64,000 nt of DNA from Hominisplanchenecus_A murintestinalis (GTDB lineage Bacteria; Bacillota; Clostridia; Lachnospirales; Lachnospiraceae), in the NCBI RefSeq assembly GCF_943193015.1, contig NZ_CALPCM010000003.1:62001-126000 (forward strand). Direction: 5' to 3'. A program made the translations under genes and the position numbers. The notes beneath the pieces are model-generated. The model was not told the DNA's origin. It did not search any database and worked only from the letters and a program-made list of their open reading frames with translations. How positions within the stretch are numbered: the first letter of the stretch is position 1; every line of letters starts with the position of its first letter. This document shows positions 18,598 through 26,969 of the stretch, piece by piece.

Positions 18598-19089
18598 ATG
18601 GGGAGAAAAGCAGGATACAGCAAGAAAGACTATAATTACAGAATGGATTCTTATATAGAAGGAAACGTTGTACGGGTTCCGGAGAGAGAGGAAAATATTC
18701 CGCGGAGGAAGGAGAAAGCAAGACCTTCCGTGAGCAAAAAGACGAGCAGAAACCGTGAAAAGGCATTGCAGCTGAATTTGAAATATGTATTTTTTCTTTT
18801 TATAGCAGCTGCAGTTACTGTCTTTGTGTGCGTAGGGTATCTGCAGCCTCAGGCTGATAATACAGCTTACAGGAAGAGGATTGCAGCTCTGGAGAGCCAG
18901 ATTTCCAAGCTTAAAATGGAGAATGATGCTGCTTATGAAAAAGCGGCGGCTTCCGTGGACCTAGATGAAGTAAAGAATATTGCGATTAGCAAGTTTGGGA
19001 TGATATATGCAAATCAGGGACAGATTATTACATATGATGTGCAGGACAGTGATTATGTCCGCCAGTATGATGATGTCCCCATAGAGTAG
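18598..19089 (+). CDS. ftsL: FtsL/DivIC-like septum formation protein
   Basis: Bitopic division protein expected to work with FtsQ (DivIB) and a septal penicillin-binding protein. A basic cytoplasmic N-terminus of about 60 residues is followed by one transmembrane helix (about 61-82) and a short extracytoplasmic coiled coil containing LESQISKLKMEND. The family assignment rests mainly on topology and on the position between rsmH and the PBP gene, because FtsL is poorly conserved in sequence. ATG 18598 is preceded by GGGGAGG. Confidence 0.82.
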   Translation: MGRKAGYSKKDYNYRMDSYIEGNVVRVPEREENIPRRKEKARPSVSKKTSRNREKALQLNLKYVFFLFIAAAVTVFVCVGYLQPQADNTAYRKRIAALESQISKLKMENDAAYEKAAASVDLDEVKNIAISKFGMIYANQGQIITYDVQDSDYVRQYDDVPIE

Positions 19090-19100
19090 CAGGTGAGAAT

Positions 19101-21461
19101 GTGGCAGGAAGAAAAAAGAGAAAAGATAGGAAATTTACAAAAAAAATGCAGATAAAGCTGATGGTTTTGTTTGCATTTATTTTATTCATTTTAGTAGGGT
19201 TAAATATTAAGATTGCGCTTATTACAGCAAAGAGCGGCGATACTTATACGAAGCAGGTACTGTCCCAGCAGCAATATGACAGCCGGGCGATTCCTTACCG
19301 CCGGGGAGATATCCAGGATACCAACGGAAATGTGCTGGCTCAGAGTGAGAAAGTCTATAACGTAGTTATGGACTGCCTGGAACTAAATAACGGAAAAGGG
19401 TTTCTGGAACCCACGGTTCATGCACTGGTGGAGATTTTTGAACTGGACGAGGCGGATATCAGAAAGCGGCTGACAGATGAGAACACGAAAACAAGCCAGT
19501 ACCAGGTTTTGGCGCGGGGGATTACTCTTGAAAAAAAGAAAGCCTTTGAGGAGTATGCATCACCAGGAGAAAATTCGGGGCTGTCGAAGGAAGAAATCGA
19601 AAAAAGGCAGAAAATCCAGGGGGTCTGGTTTGAGGAGTATTATATACGGAAGTATCCGATGAATACAATGGCAAGCAATGTCATAGGTTTTTCTAATAAT
19701 GCGAATGACGGTATTTGTGGACTAGAGGCATATTATTCTGATGTACTGAACGGTGTCAACGGCAGGGAGTACGGATATTTGAACGAAGACTCAGAGCTGA
19801 AACGCACAGTAATTGAACCGGAACATGGAAATACGATTGTCACTACCCTGGATGTGAATATTCAGGAAATCGTGGAAAAGTATATTCAGGAATTTGATGA
19901 AGAGTATGTGTCAGATACGTCCGGGGAATTGGAGGGAAAGGGCAGTAAGAATACGGGGGTTATCGTAGGTAACCCGAATACGGGTGAAATTTATGCGATG
20001 GCCAGTAATCATGGATTTGATTTGAATAATCCGCAGGATATGAGCAGGCTGTATACAAAGGAAGAACTTGAGGCAGAAATAGATCAGAGGGTTGAGAAGA
20101 AGAGGGCAGAAGAAGAAAAAAAGGCAGAAGAGAGGGAAAAAGCAGAATCGGAAGGACAGACAACAGAAACGGAGACGGAAGCAGCCGCAGAAACAGATGC
20201 AGAAACCGGAAAAAAGTTGACTGCTGAGCAAAAGGTTGAAAAGGAGAGGAACGAGTTCCGTTCTCAGATTATGAATGAGATGTGGAGCAACTTCTGTGTG
20301 TCAGATGCATTTGAACCCGGTTCTACGTTTAAACCAATTACGGTATCTTCCGCGTTGGAAACAGGAGCGCTTACCGGAGATGAAATGTTTATCTGTGACG
20401 GCGGAAGACAGGTTGCAGACTGGAAAATCAAGTGCGACAATATCTATGGACATGGGGAAGAAACTGTGATTGACGCTATTAAGAATTCCTGTAACGATGC
20501 GTTGATGGAAATAGGGTTTCGGCTGGGAGTCGAAAATTTCTGCAAATACCAGAGGCTGTTCAATTTTGGGCGTGTTACGGGAATAGACCTTCCGAACGAA
20601 AGCACAGGGAATGTTTATACAAGGGAAGGGATGCATGAGGTAGAGCTAGCTACAAACAGTTTTGGACAGGGATTTACATGTACGATGGTACAGGAGTTTG
20701 CAGCATTTTCAGCAGTTGTAAACGGCGGTTACTATTATCAGCCGCATTTGGTAAGGCAGGTGTTGGATGCAAATGGAGGAGTGGCGAAAAGTGTGGAACC
20801 GCTGCTGATGCTCCAGCCGATTTCAGCCAGGACATCTTCGATACTCAGGGAAGCACTGGAGGCAGGAGTGCGGGAAGGTACGGGAAGAAAGGCGAAAGTT
20901 CCGGGCTACCGGGTAGGCGGAAAAACAGGAACGGCAGAAAAGATTAATCCGGAGACAGGAAAGCGGTGGGAAGGGAAATATCTGGTTTCTTTCATCGGAT
21001 GCGTTCCAATAGATGATCCGCAGGTGGTTATTTATGTAGTTGTGGATGAGCCGAATGTGGCTGACCAGTCTACCGGCGGATATGCCCATATCATCGCACG
21101 AAAAATCCTGCAGGAAATCCTGCCGTATCTGAATATTTATCCGACAGAGGAAGTAACAGACGAGGAGCTGAATAACATCGGGATTACAAGAGAAGAAGCC
21201 GAAATCGGACGGCAGGTGGAGACACAGGAGCCAGAGACGGACGAAAATGGAAACGTGATAGAAACAGAGCCGGAGACGGACGAAAATGGAAACGTGATAG
21301 AAACTGAACCGGAGACAGACGAAAACGGAAACGCTATCCAGGCAGAAGAACAGCCTGCCGATAATCCGGATATCGCTGCGCCGCCCCCGGAGAACGACGG
21401 GAATTCTGAAGGAATGGATGGAGCCGGAGGAGTCACAAGTGAAGATTTAGGGCTGGAATAA
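19101..21461 (+). CDS. Class B penicillin-binding protein (FtsI/PBP2-type transpeptidase)
   Basis: Septal peptidoglycan transpeptidase anchored by one N-terminal transmembrane helix (about 15-37). The active-site motifs are SxxK in PGSTFK, SxN in SCND and KTG in GGKTGTAE. The GTG start at 19101 follows AGGTGAGA. At 786 aa it is long for the class: an extra charged Glu/Lys/Ala-rich segment of about 60 residues lies just before the active-site serine region, and the C-terminus carries three 13-residue repeats of EPETDENGN type. Either this gene or the next one would be the primary FtsI. Confidence 0.9.
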   Translation: MAGRKKRKDRKFTKKMQIKLMVLFAFILFILVGLNIKIALITAKSGDTYTKQVLSQQQYDSRAIPYRRGDIQDTNGNVLAQSEKVYNVVMDCLELNNGKGFLEPTVHALVEIFELDEADIRKRLTDENTKTSQYQVLARGITLEKKKAFEEYASPGENSGLSKEEIEKRQKIQGVWFEEYYIRKYPMNTMASNVIGFSNNANDGICGLEAYYSDVLNGVNGREYGYLNEDSELKRTVIEPEHGNTIVTTLDVNIQEIVEKYIQEFDEEYVSDTSGELEGKGSKNTGVIVGNPNTGEIYAMASNHGFDLNNPQDMSRLYTKEELEAEIDQRVEKKRAEEEKKAEEREKAESEGQTTETETEAAAETDAETGKKLTAEQKVEKERNEFRSQIMNEMWSNFCVSDAFEPGSTFKPITVSSALETGALTGDEMFICDGGRQVADWKIKCDNIYGHGEETVIDAIKNSCNDALMEIGFRLGVENFCKYQRLFNFGRVTGIDLPNESTGNVYTREGMHEVELATNSFGQGFTCTMVQEFAAFSAVVNGGYYYQPHLVRQVLDANGGVAKSVEPLLMLQPISARTSSILREALEAGVREGTGRKAKVPGYRVGGKTGTAEKINPETGKRWEGKYLVSFIGCVPIDDPQVVIYVVVDEPNVADQSTGGYAHIIARKILQEILPYLNIYPTEEVTDEELNNIGITREEAEIGRQVETQEPETDENGNVIETEPETDENGNVIETEPETDENGNAIQAEEQPADNPDIAAPPPENDGNSEGMDGAGGVTSEDLGLE
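21228..21344 (+). repeat. Three 39-bp tandem repeats in the PBP gene tail
   Basis: Copies at 21228-21266, 21267-21305 and 21306-21344 each encode 13 residues (EPETDENGN plus four). The first two differ at only two bases; the third has diverged. They form an acidic, probably unstructured extracellular tail. Confidence 0.9.
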
Positions 21462-21475
21462 AGAAGCATACATAA

Positions 21476-21527
21476 CCTCATAAAAGCTGAGATATACTTA
21501 TAACAAAGCTTTTATGAGGTTTTTGTT
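21476..21527 (+). terminator. Terminator or attenuator hairpin between the two PBP genes
   Basis: ACCTCATAAAAGCT (21476-21489) pairs perfectly with AGCTTTTATGAGGT (21507-21520), and TTTTGTTT follows: a textbook intrinsic terminator of 14 bp. The 3' arm also contains the GAGG that may serve the next gene, so folding could hide its ribosome site. Confidence 0.8.
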
Positions 21528-21531
21528 TATG

Positions 21532-23337
21532 AAACTATCATTTTCTGCAAGGCAGAAAGCAGAAGAGGGCGCGCTGCAGAGGATGAAAACATTCCACAAA
21601 AAGAAAATCCTGGTGGTTTTTCTCATCTGTTTTTCGGTGCTGTCGTTTCTGATTGGAAGACTGGGATTTCTGATGCTCACGCAGTCAGAGTATTACAGCG
21701 AGAAAGCAGAGCAGCTTCATGAGAGGGAAAGAGACATTAAGGCGGCGAGGGGAAAAATTATTGATGCATGCGGGAATGTGCTGGCGGCGAATAAGACAGT
21801 GTGTACCATTTCGGTTATCCACAGTCAGATAAAAGAGCCGGAAAAGATTATTCAGATACTGGCAAAGGAACTGGAGATTCCGGAAGAAGATGTCAGAAAA
21901 CGTGTGGAAAAGGTTAGCTCTATTGAACGGGTAAAAACAAATGTGGAAAAAGAAGTAGGGGACAGAATACGGGAATATGATTTGGCAGGAGTGAAGGTAG
22001 ATGAGGACTTCAAAAGGTATTATCCATATGGTTCACTGGCTTCGAAGGTTTTGGGATTCACAGGGAGCGATAACCAGGGGATTGTCGGGCTGGAGGTAAA
22101 GTATGATGAGGTACTGCAGGGAGAACCGGGAAAAATCCTGACATTGACGGATGCCCGCGGTGTGGAGCTGCCGGATGCGGGCGAAAGCCGCCAGGAACCG
22201 GTAAACGGCAAGAACCTGCATATCAGCCTGGATGCAAATATCCAGAAGTATGTAGAACAGGCGGCGTACCGGGTGATGCAGCAGAAGCAGGCGGACTCCG
22301 TGTCTATTATCCTGATGCGCCCATACAATGGGGAAATCCTGGCGATGGTGAATGTGCCGGAGTTTGACTTAAATGATCCGTTTACATTAAATACAGACAC
22401 TTCCGGTATGAGCGCGGAAGAAAAGCAGGATGCGCTGAACCGTATGTGGCGGAATGGCTGCATTAACGATACTTATGAGCCGGGGTCTACGTTTAAAATC
22501 ATAACGGCTGCCGCTGGGCTGGAGGAAGGCGTGGTTTCTTTAAAAGACAGATTTAGCTGTCCTGGTTTTAAAATCGTGGAGGACAGGCGCATACGCTGCC
22601 ATAAAGTCGGCGGACACGGTGCGGAGGATTTTGTACAGGGGACGATGAACTCCTGTAATCCGGTATTTATCGAAGTAGGGCTGCGATTGGGGATTGATAA
22701 CTATTATCACTATTTTGAAAAGTTTGGACTGAAAGGAAAGACAGGAGTAGACCTTCCGGGGGAGGCCGCTACTATCATGCATAAGAAAGAAAATATGGGG
22801 CAGGTAGAGCTGGCGACAGTTTCTTTTGGCCAGTCGTTCCAGATTACTCCGATGCAGCTGATTACTACGGCAAGTTCTATTATTAATGGAGGACGGAGGA
22901 TTACGCCTCATTTTGGTGTGGAAGTGAGGGATGACGAGGGAACCCTGTATGAAAAGCTGCAGTATCCGCTGGGAGACCAGATTGTATCAGAGGGGACTTC
23001 AGAGACTATGCGCTACATATTGGAACAGGTAGTGGATGGAGGTTCGGGAAAAAATGCGTTTCTTGAAGGGTATCATATTGGAGGGAAAACGGCTACTTCA
23101 GAGACACTTCCGCGAAGCGCAAACAAATATATATCCTCGTTTTTAGGATTTGCACCGGCATCAAATCCGCAGGTAATCGGGCTGTGTGTTATCAATAATC
23201 CACAGGGGCTGTATTATGGGGGAATTATTGCGGCGCCGGTAATACAGGATATTTACAAGAACATCCTTCCCTATCTGGGAGTGGAAAATGACGCTCCGGA
23301 AAGCACTGAAGAGGAAACTGAGGCAAATAATGGTTGA
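21532..23337 (+). CDS. Class B penicillin-binding protein, SpoVD/FtsI-like
   Basis: Second consecutive transpeptidase. One transmembrane helix near the N-terminus precedes a dimerisation domain and the transpeptidase domain. Motifs are SxxK in PGSTFK, SxN in SCNP, and KTAT where KTGT is usual. The start is uncertain: ATG 21532 has GAGG 12 bases upstream, ATG 21583 gives a shorter 584-aa form, and ATG 21514 lies inside the terminator stem and is unlikely. There is no PASTA domain, unlike B. subtilis SpoVD. Role in division or sporulation cannot be told apart from sequence. Confidence 0.88.
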   Translation, partial: KLSFSARQKAEEGALQRMKTFHKKKILVVFLICFSVLSFLIGRLGFLMLTQSEYYSEKAEQLHERERDIKAARGKIIDACGNVLAANKTVCTISVIHSQIKEPEKIIQILAKELEIPEEDVRKRVEKVSSIERVKTNVEKEVGDRIREYDLAGVKVDEDFKRYYPYGSLASKVLGFTGSDNQGIVGLEVKYDEVLQGEPGKILTLTDARGVELPDAGESRQEPVNGKNLHISLDANIQKYVEQAAYRVMQQKQADSVSIILMRPYNGEILAMVNVPEFDLNDPFTLNTDTSGMSAEEKQDALNRMWRNGCINDTYEPGSTFKIITAAAGLEEGVVSLKDRFSCPGFKIVEDRRIRCHKVGGHGAEDFVQGTMNSCNPVFIEVGLRLGIDNYYHYFEKFGLKGKTGVDLPGEAATIMHKKENMGQVELATVSFGQSFQITPMQLITTASSIINGGRRITPHFGVEVRDDEGTLYEKLQYPLGDQIVSEGTSETMRYILEQVVDGGSGKNAFLEGYHIGGKTATSETLPRSANKYISSFLGFAPASNPQVIGLCVINNPQGLYYGGIIAAPVIQDIYKNILPYLGVENDAPESTEEETEANNG

Positions 23338-23419
23338 TTAATGGGGCGAAAAGAATTATACTAATACCAAATGTGCGGAGAAAAACGGCACACTTGAATA
23401 AAAAGCGAAGAGGTGCGAA

Positions 23420-24388
23420 ATGATTTTAGGTACAGAAGTAGTAATTCCATTGCTGACAGCATTCGCAATCAGCGTAGCATTGAGTCCCTTTGTGATTCCG
23501 TTTCTGCGGAGACTGAAGATAGGACAGACAGAGAGGAAGGAGGGAGTACAGTCCCATCTGAAAAAGGCCGGGACCCCGACTATGGGCGGACTGATTATCC
23601 TGATGGTGATCGTAGTGACCTCCCTGCTCTTTATCAGGCAGTATCCCAATATTGTTCCGGTACTCTTTCTGACTGTGGGGTTTGGGATTATCGGTTTTCT
23701 GGATGACTATCTGAAAGTCGTAATGAAGCGTTCAGACGGGCTGTACCCGATGCAGAAGATGGCGGGGCAGATTGTTGTGACGACGGTATTCCTGGCATAC
23801 ATGCTGATGGTGGACGATAGTTTTCTTACCGTGCTGATTCCATTTAGCGGCGGGGAGTATTTTGACTGTAAGTGGATTACCGTGCCGCTTGTGTACATAG
23901 CAGTAATCGGAACTGTGAACGGCGTAAACTTTACGGACGGGCTGGATGGCCTGGCTACCGGAGTTACGGTGATGGTGGCGGTATTTTTCACCGTGGTTTC
24001 TGCGGTATTCGGGGGAGGGATCGAACCGATTACGGCTGCAGTGACGGGCGCGCTGCTAGGATTTTTGCTTTTTAATGTGCACCCGGCACAGGTGTTTATG
24101 GGTGATACCGGTTCCCTGGCTCTGGGAGGTTTTGTGGCCGGAAGCGCATATATCCTCAGGATTCCGTGGATTATTGTGATTGTAGGGCTGATCTATCTGG
24201 TCGAGGTACTTTCTGTCATGATCCAGGTGACGTATTTTAAGAAAACAGGCGGAAAAAGATTCTTTAAAATGGCGCCTATTCATCATCATTTTGAACTCTG
24301 CGGTTGGTCTGAGACAAGGGTCGTGACGGTATTTACCGTGATTACGGCGCTGCTGTGTATGGCGGGGCTTATGATATTGTCCTACTAA
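23420..24388 (+). CDS. mraY: Phospho-MurNAc-pentapeptide transferase (MraY)
   Basis: Polytopic membrane enzyme that makes lipid I from UDP-MurNAc-pentapeptide and undecaprenyl phosphate. Around ten transmembrane helices are visible. Conserved motifs include GTPTMGG near the N-terminus, the FLDDYLK aspartate pair, NFTDGLDGLA and the HHHFE histidine cluster near the C-terminus. Length is 322 aa. ATG 23420 follows a GAGGTG site. Confidence 0.96.
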   Translation: MILGTEVVIPLLTAFAISVALSPFVIPFLRRLKIGQTERKEGVQSHLKKAGTPTMGGLIILMVIVVTSLLFIRQYPNIVPVLFLTVGFGIIGFLDDYLKVVMKRSDGLYPMQKMAGQIVVTTVFLAYMLMVDDSFLTVLIPFSGGEYFDCKWITVPLVYIAVIGTVNGVNFTDGLDGLATGVTVMVAVFFTVVSAVFGGGIEPITAAVTGALLGFLLFNVHPAQVFMGDTGSLALGGFVAGSAYILRIPWIIVIVGLIYLVEVLSVMIQVTYFKKTGGKRFFKMAPIHHHFELCGWSETRVVTVFTVITALLCMAGLMILSY

Positions 24389-24410
24389 GTCAGGAAACAG
24401 GAGGGAAAAA

Positions 24411-25766
24411 ATGGAATTAAAAGATAAAAAGGTACTGGTATTCGGAACAGGGCTGAGCGGAATCGGCGCAGCGGCTTTGCTGTATAAAAAAGGTGCGGAA
24501 CCGGTGATATATGATGGAAATGTGAAAACAGAGCCGGAACAGGTAAAAGAAAAATTGGGGAAGGATATCCCAGCAAGGATCTTGATTGGCGATTTGCCGG
24601 AGGAGGTGCTGGATGAGTTGGATTTGGCAGTATTAAGCCCTGGCGTACCGATAGATATTCCGGCAGTAAATATGTTGAGGGACCGGGGAATTCCCATTTG
24701 GGGAGAGGTAGAGCTGGCGTATGCGAACAGTAAAGGGAATGTGCTGGCGATAACGGGGACAAACGGAAAAACGACCACGACAAGCCTGTTGGGGGAAATC
24801 ATGAGCCTGCATCAGGAATCGGTGTTTGTGGTGGGAAATATTGGGACGCCCTATACCGGAGTGGCATTGGAGACAGATGAGGAATCAGTGACAGTGGCGG
24901 AAATCAGCAGTTTCCAGCTGGAGACGATAGATACTTTCCGGCCGAAGGTGAGCGCGATTTTGAATATCACGCCGGATCACTTGAACAGGCACCATACGAT
25001 GGAAGAATATATCCGGGTAAAGGAAAGCATTGCAAAGAACCAGGGAGAAGAGGATACCTGCGTCCTGAACTATGAGGATGAGGCGCTCCGGGAGTTTGGA
25101 AAAACTCTGAAATGCCAGGTATTATTCTTTAGCAGCCTGCGTACATTAGAACAGGGGATTTATCTGGAGGAAGGCAGGATTACATACAGAAACGGTGAAA
25201 AAAAGACAGTGATCTGCCATGTCAGCGAACTGAACCTGCCGGGAAGGCACAATTATGAAAACGTGATGGCGGCGGCGGGAATGGCGCTTAGTTACGGAGT
25301 TCCGGCGGAGGAAATCTGCATGGCAGTGAAGCAGTTTCAGGCAGTGGAGCACAGGATTGAATATGTCACGGAGAAAAATGGCGTGGTATATTATAATGAC
25401 TCTAAGGGGACGAACCCGGATGCGGCAATCAAAGGCATTCAGGCAATGGACCGCCCGACGTTTCTAATTGGCGGAGGGTATGATAAGGAATCCTCTTATG
25501 ATGAATGGATTTTATCCTTTGACGGAAAAGTGAAATATCTGGTTCTTTTAGGAGAAACCAGGGAGAAGATTGCCAGGGCGGCAAGAACTTGCGGCTTTGA
25601 TAATATTTTATTTGCAGATACGCTCGAAGAGGCCGTGAAAATCTGCGCAGAACGTGCAGAGAGCGGCGATGCAGTGCTTCTTTCACCGGCATGTGCAAGC
25701 TGGGATATGTTCCCAAGCTATGAGGTGCGGGGGAGAAAATTTAAAGAGTATGTGAGGAATCTGTAA
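24411..25766 (+). CDS. murD: UDP-MurNAc-L-alanine:D-glutamate ligase (MurD)
   Basis: Cytoplasmic Mur ligase adding D-glutamate. The N-terminal Rossmann fold starts with LVFGTGLSGIG; the ATP loop GTNGKTTTT sits near residues 116-124. Further signatures are NITPDHLNRH and NDSKGTNPDA in the central and C-terminal domains. At 451 aa it is normal. A GGAGGG site precedes ATG 24411. It directly follows mraY as in most dcw clusters. Confidence 0.96.
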   Translation: MELKDKKVLVFGTGLSGIGAAALLYKKGAEPVIYDGNVKTEPEQVKEKLGKDIPARILIGDLPEEVLDELDLAVLSPGVPIDIPAVNMLRDRGIPIWGEVELAYANSKGNVLAITGTNGKTTTTSLLGEIMSLHQESVFVVGNIGTPYTGVALETDEESVTVAEISSFQLETIDTFRPKVSAILNITPDHLNRHHTMEEYIRVKESIAKNQGEEDTCVLNYEDEALREFGKTLKCQVLFFSSLRTLEQGIYLEEGRITYRNGEKKTVICHVSELNLPGRHNYENVMAAAGMALSYGVPAEEICMAVKQFQAVEHRIEYVTEKNGVVYYNDSKGTNPDAAIKGIQAMDRPTFLIGGGYDKESSYDEWILSFDGKVKYLVLLGETREKIARAARTCGFDNILFADTLEEAVKICAERAESGDAVLLSPACASWDMFPSYEVRGRKFKEYVRNL

Positions 25767-25770
25767 ATAG

Positions 25771-25810
25771 CAGCAGCCGTATCGGTGGCAAAGCTCCCGG
25801 CGGCCTGCTG
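25771..25810 (+). other. Hairpin between murD and ftsW
   Basis: CAGCAG-CCG (25771-25779) can pair with CGG-c-CTGCTG (25801-25810). There is no T run of terminator quality, so it may affect mRNA stability rather than end transcription. Confidence 0.4.
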
Positions 25811-25837
25811 TTTCAGAGGGCCGGAAGGGGTGGTTCT

Positions 25838-26917
25838 GTGGATAGAACAGCCAAAAGGCTGGATTATACACTGATGATACTTGTATTGTTTCTGGTGGGA
25901 TTCGGGCTTGTCATGCTCTATAGCACAAGTGCCTATAATGGGCAGGTCAAATTTGATGATTCTGCCTACTATTTAAAGAAACAGCTTTTTGCCACAGTGC
26001 TTGGGGTGGCGGCAATGTATGTCCTATCCTGCGTGGATTACCATATGCTGGCGGGGCTGGCAGTTCCGGGATATCTGGTGTCTCTGGCTCTTTCAAGCCT
26101 GGTGTTGGTGGCTGGCAGTTCCTACAATGGTTCGAAGCGATGGCTTGCTCTGGGACCGCTTTCGTTCCAGCCTTCGGAGTTTGCGAAGCTCGCGGTGATT
26201 CTGTTCCTTGCATATATGGTGAGCCGTCAGAAGCAGAGGAAGAACAGCATCCTGTCTTTGGGAATTGTGCTTGGGATGGTACTTCCGATTGTGGGACTGG
26301 TAGGAACAAACAATCTGAGTACAGCGATTATTATCCTGGGAATTGCTGCAATTATGGGATTTGTATCCAATCCGAAGTATCTGCCATTTGTATGGATGGG
26401 ATGTAGCGGAGTGGGATTTATCGGGATTTTTCTGAGCCTGGAGTCCTATCGTCTGGAGCGGCTGCAAATATGGAGGAATCCTGAGAATTTTGAAAAAGGT
26501 TTTCAGACTATACAAGGGTTGTATGCTATTGGCTCGGGAGGGCTGTTCGGCAAGGGAATGGGGGGCAGCATCCAGAAGCTGGGATTTGTACCGGAAGCGC
26601 AGAATGATATGATTTTTTCAATTATCTGTGAAGAATTGGGGCTGGCAGGCGCTGCCATACTCGTTTTGGTATTCATGATATTAATTTGGCGGTTCATGGT
26701 GGTTGCCACCCATGCATCGGATTTGTTTGGCGCGCTGGTTGCGGCGGGAGTGATGGGACATATCGCAATCCAGGTCATGCTGAACGTGGCCGTGGTGACA
26801 AACACGATTCCGAATACAGGCATTACCCTTCCGTTTATCAGCTACGGCGGAACTTCGGTACTGTTCCTGCTCTCAGAGATGGGACTGGTACTTTCAGTGA
26901 GCCGGTGGCAAAAGTAG
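25838..26917 (+). CDS. ftsW: SEDS-family peptidoglycan glycosyltransferase FtsW
   Basis: Polytopic polymerase working with a septal class B PBP. Characteristic stretches are GSKRWLALGP, FQPSEFAKL and the C-terminal PFISYGGTS. The GTG start at 25838 is preceded by GGAAGGGG with suitable spacing. At 359 aa it is compact for the family. FtsW, RodA and SpoVE are hard to separate by sequence, but the position between murD and ftsQ and next to two PBP genes favours the division enzyme. Confidence 0.93.
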   Translation: MDRTAKRLDYTLMILVLFLVGFGLVMLYSTSAYNGQVKFDDSAYYLKKQLFATVLGVAAMYVLSCVDYHMLAGLAVPGYLVSLALSSLVLVAGSSYNGSKRWLALGPLSFQPSEFAKLAVILFLAYMVSRQKQRKNSILSLGIVLGMVLPIVGLVGTNNLSTAIIILGIAAIMGFVSNPKYLPFVWMGCSGVGFIGIFLSLESYRLERLQIWRNPENFEKGFQTIQGLYAIGSGGLFGKGMGGSIQKLGFVPEAQNDMIFSIICEELGLAGAAILVLVFMILIWRFMVVATHASDLFGALVAAGVMGHIAIQVMLNVAVVTNTIPNTGITLPFISYGGTSVLFLLSEMGLVLSVSRWQK

Positions 26918-26969
26918 AATCACTGCATAGATATAATTTATAAGGGCTGATTTATCGGAGGAAATGCAT

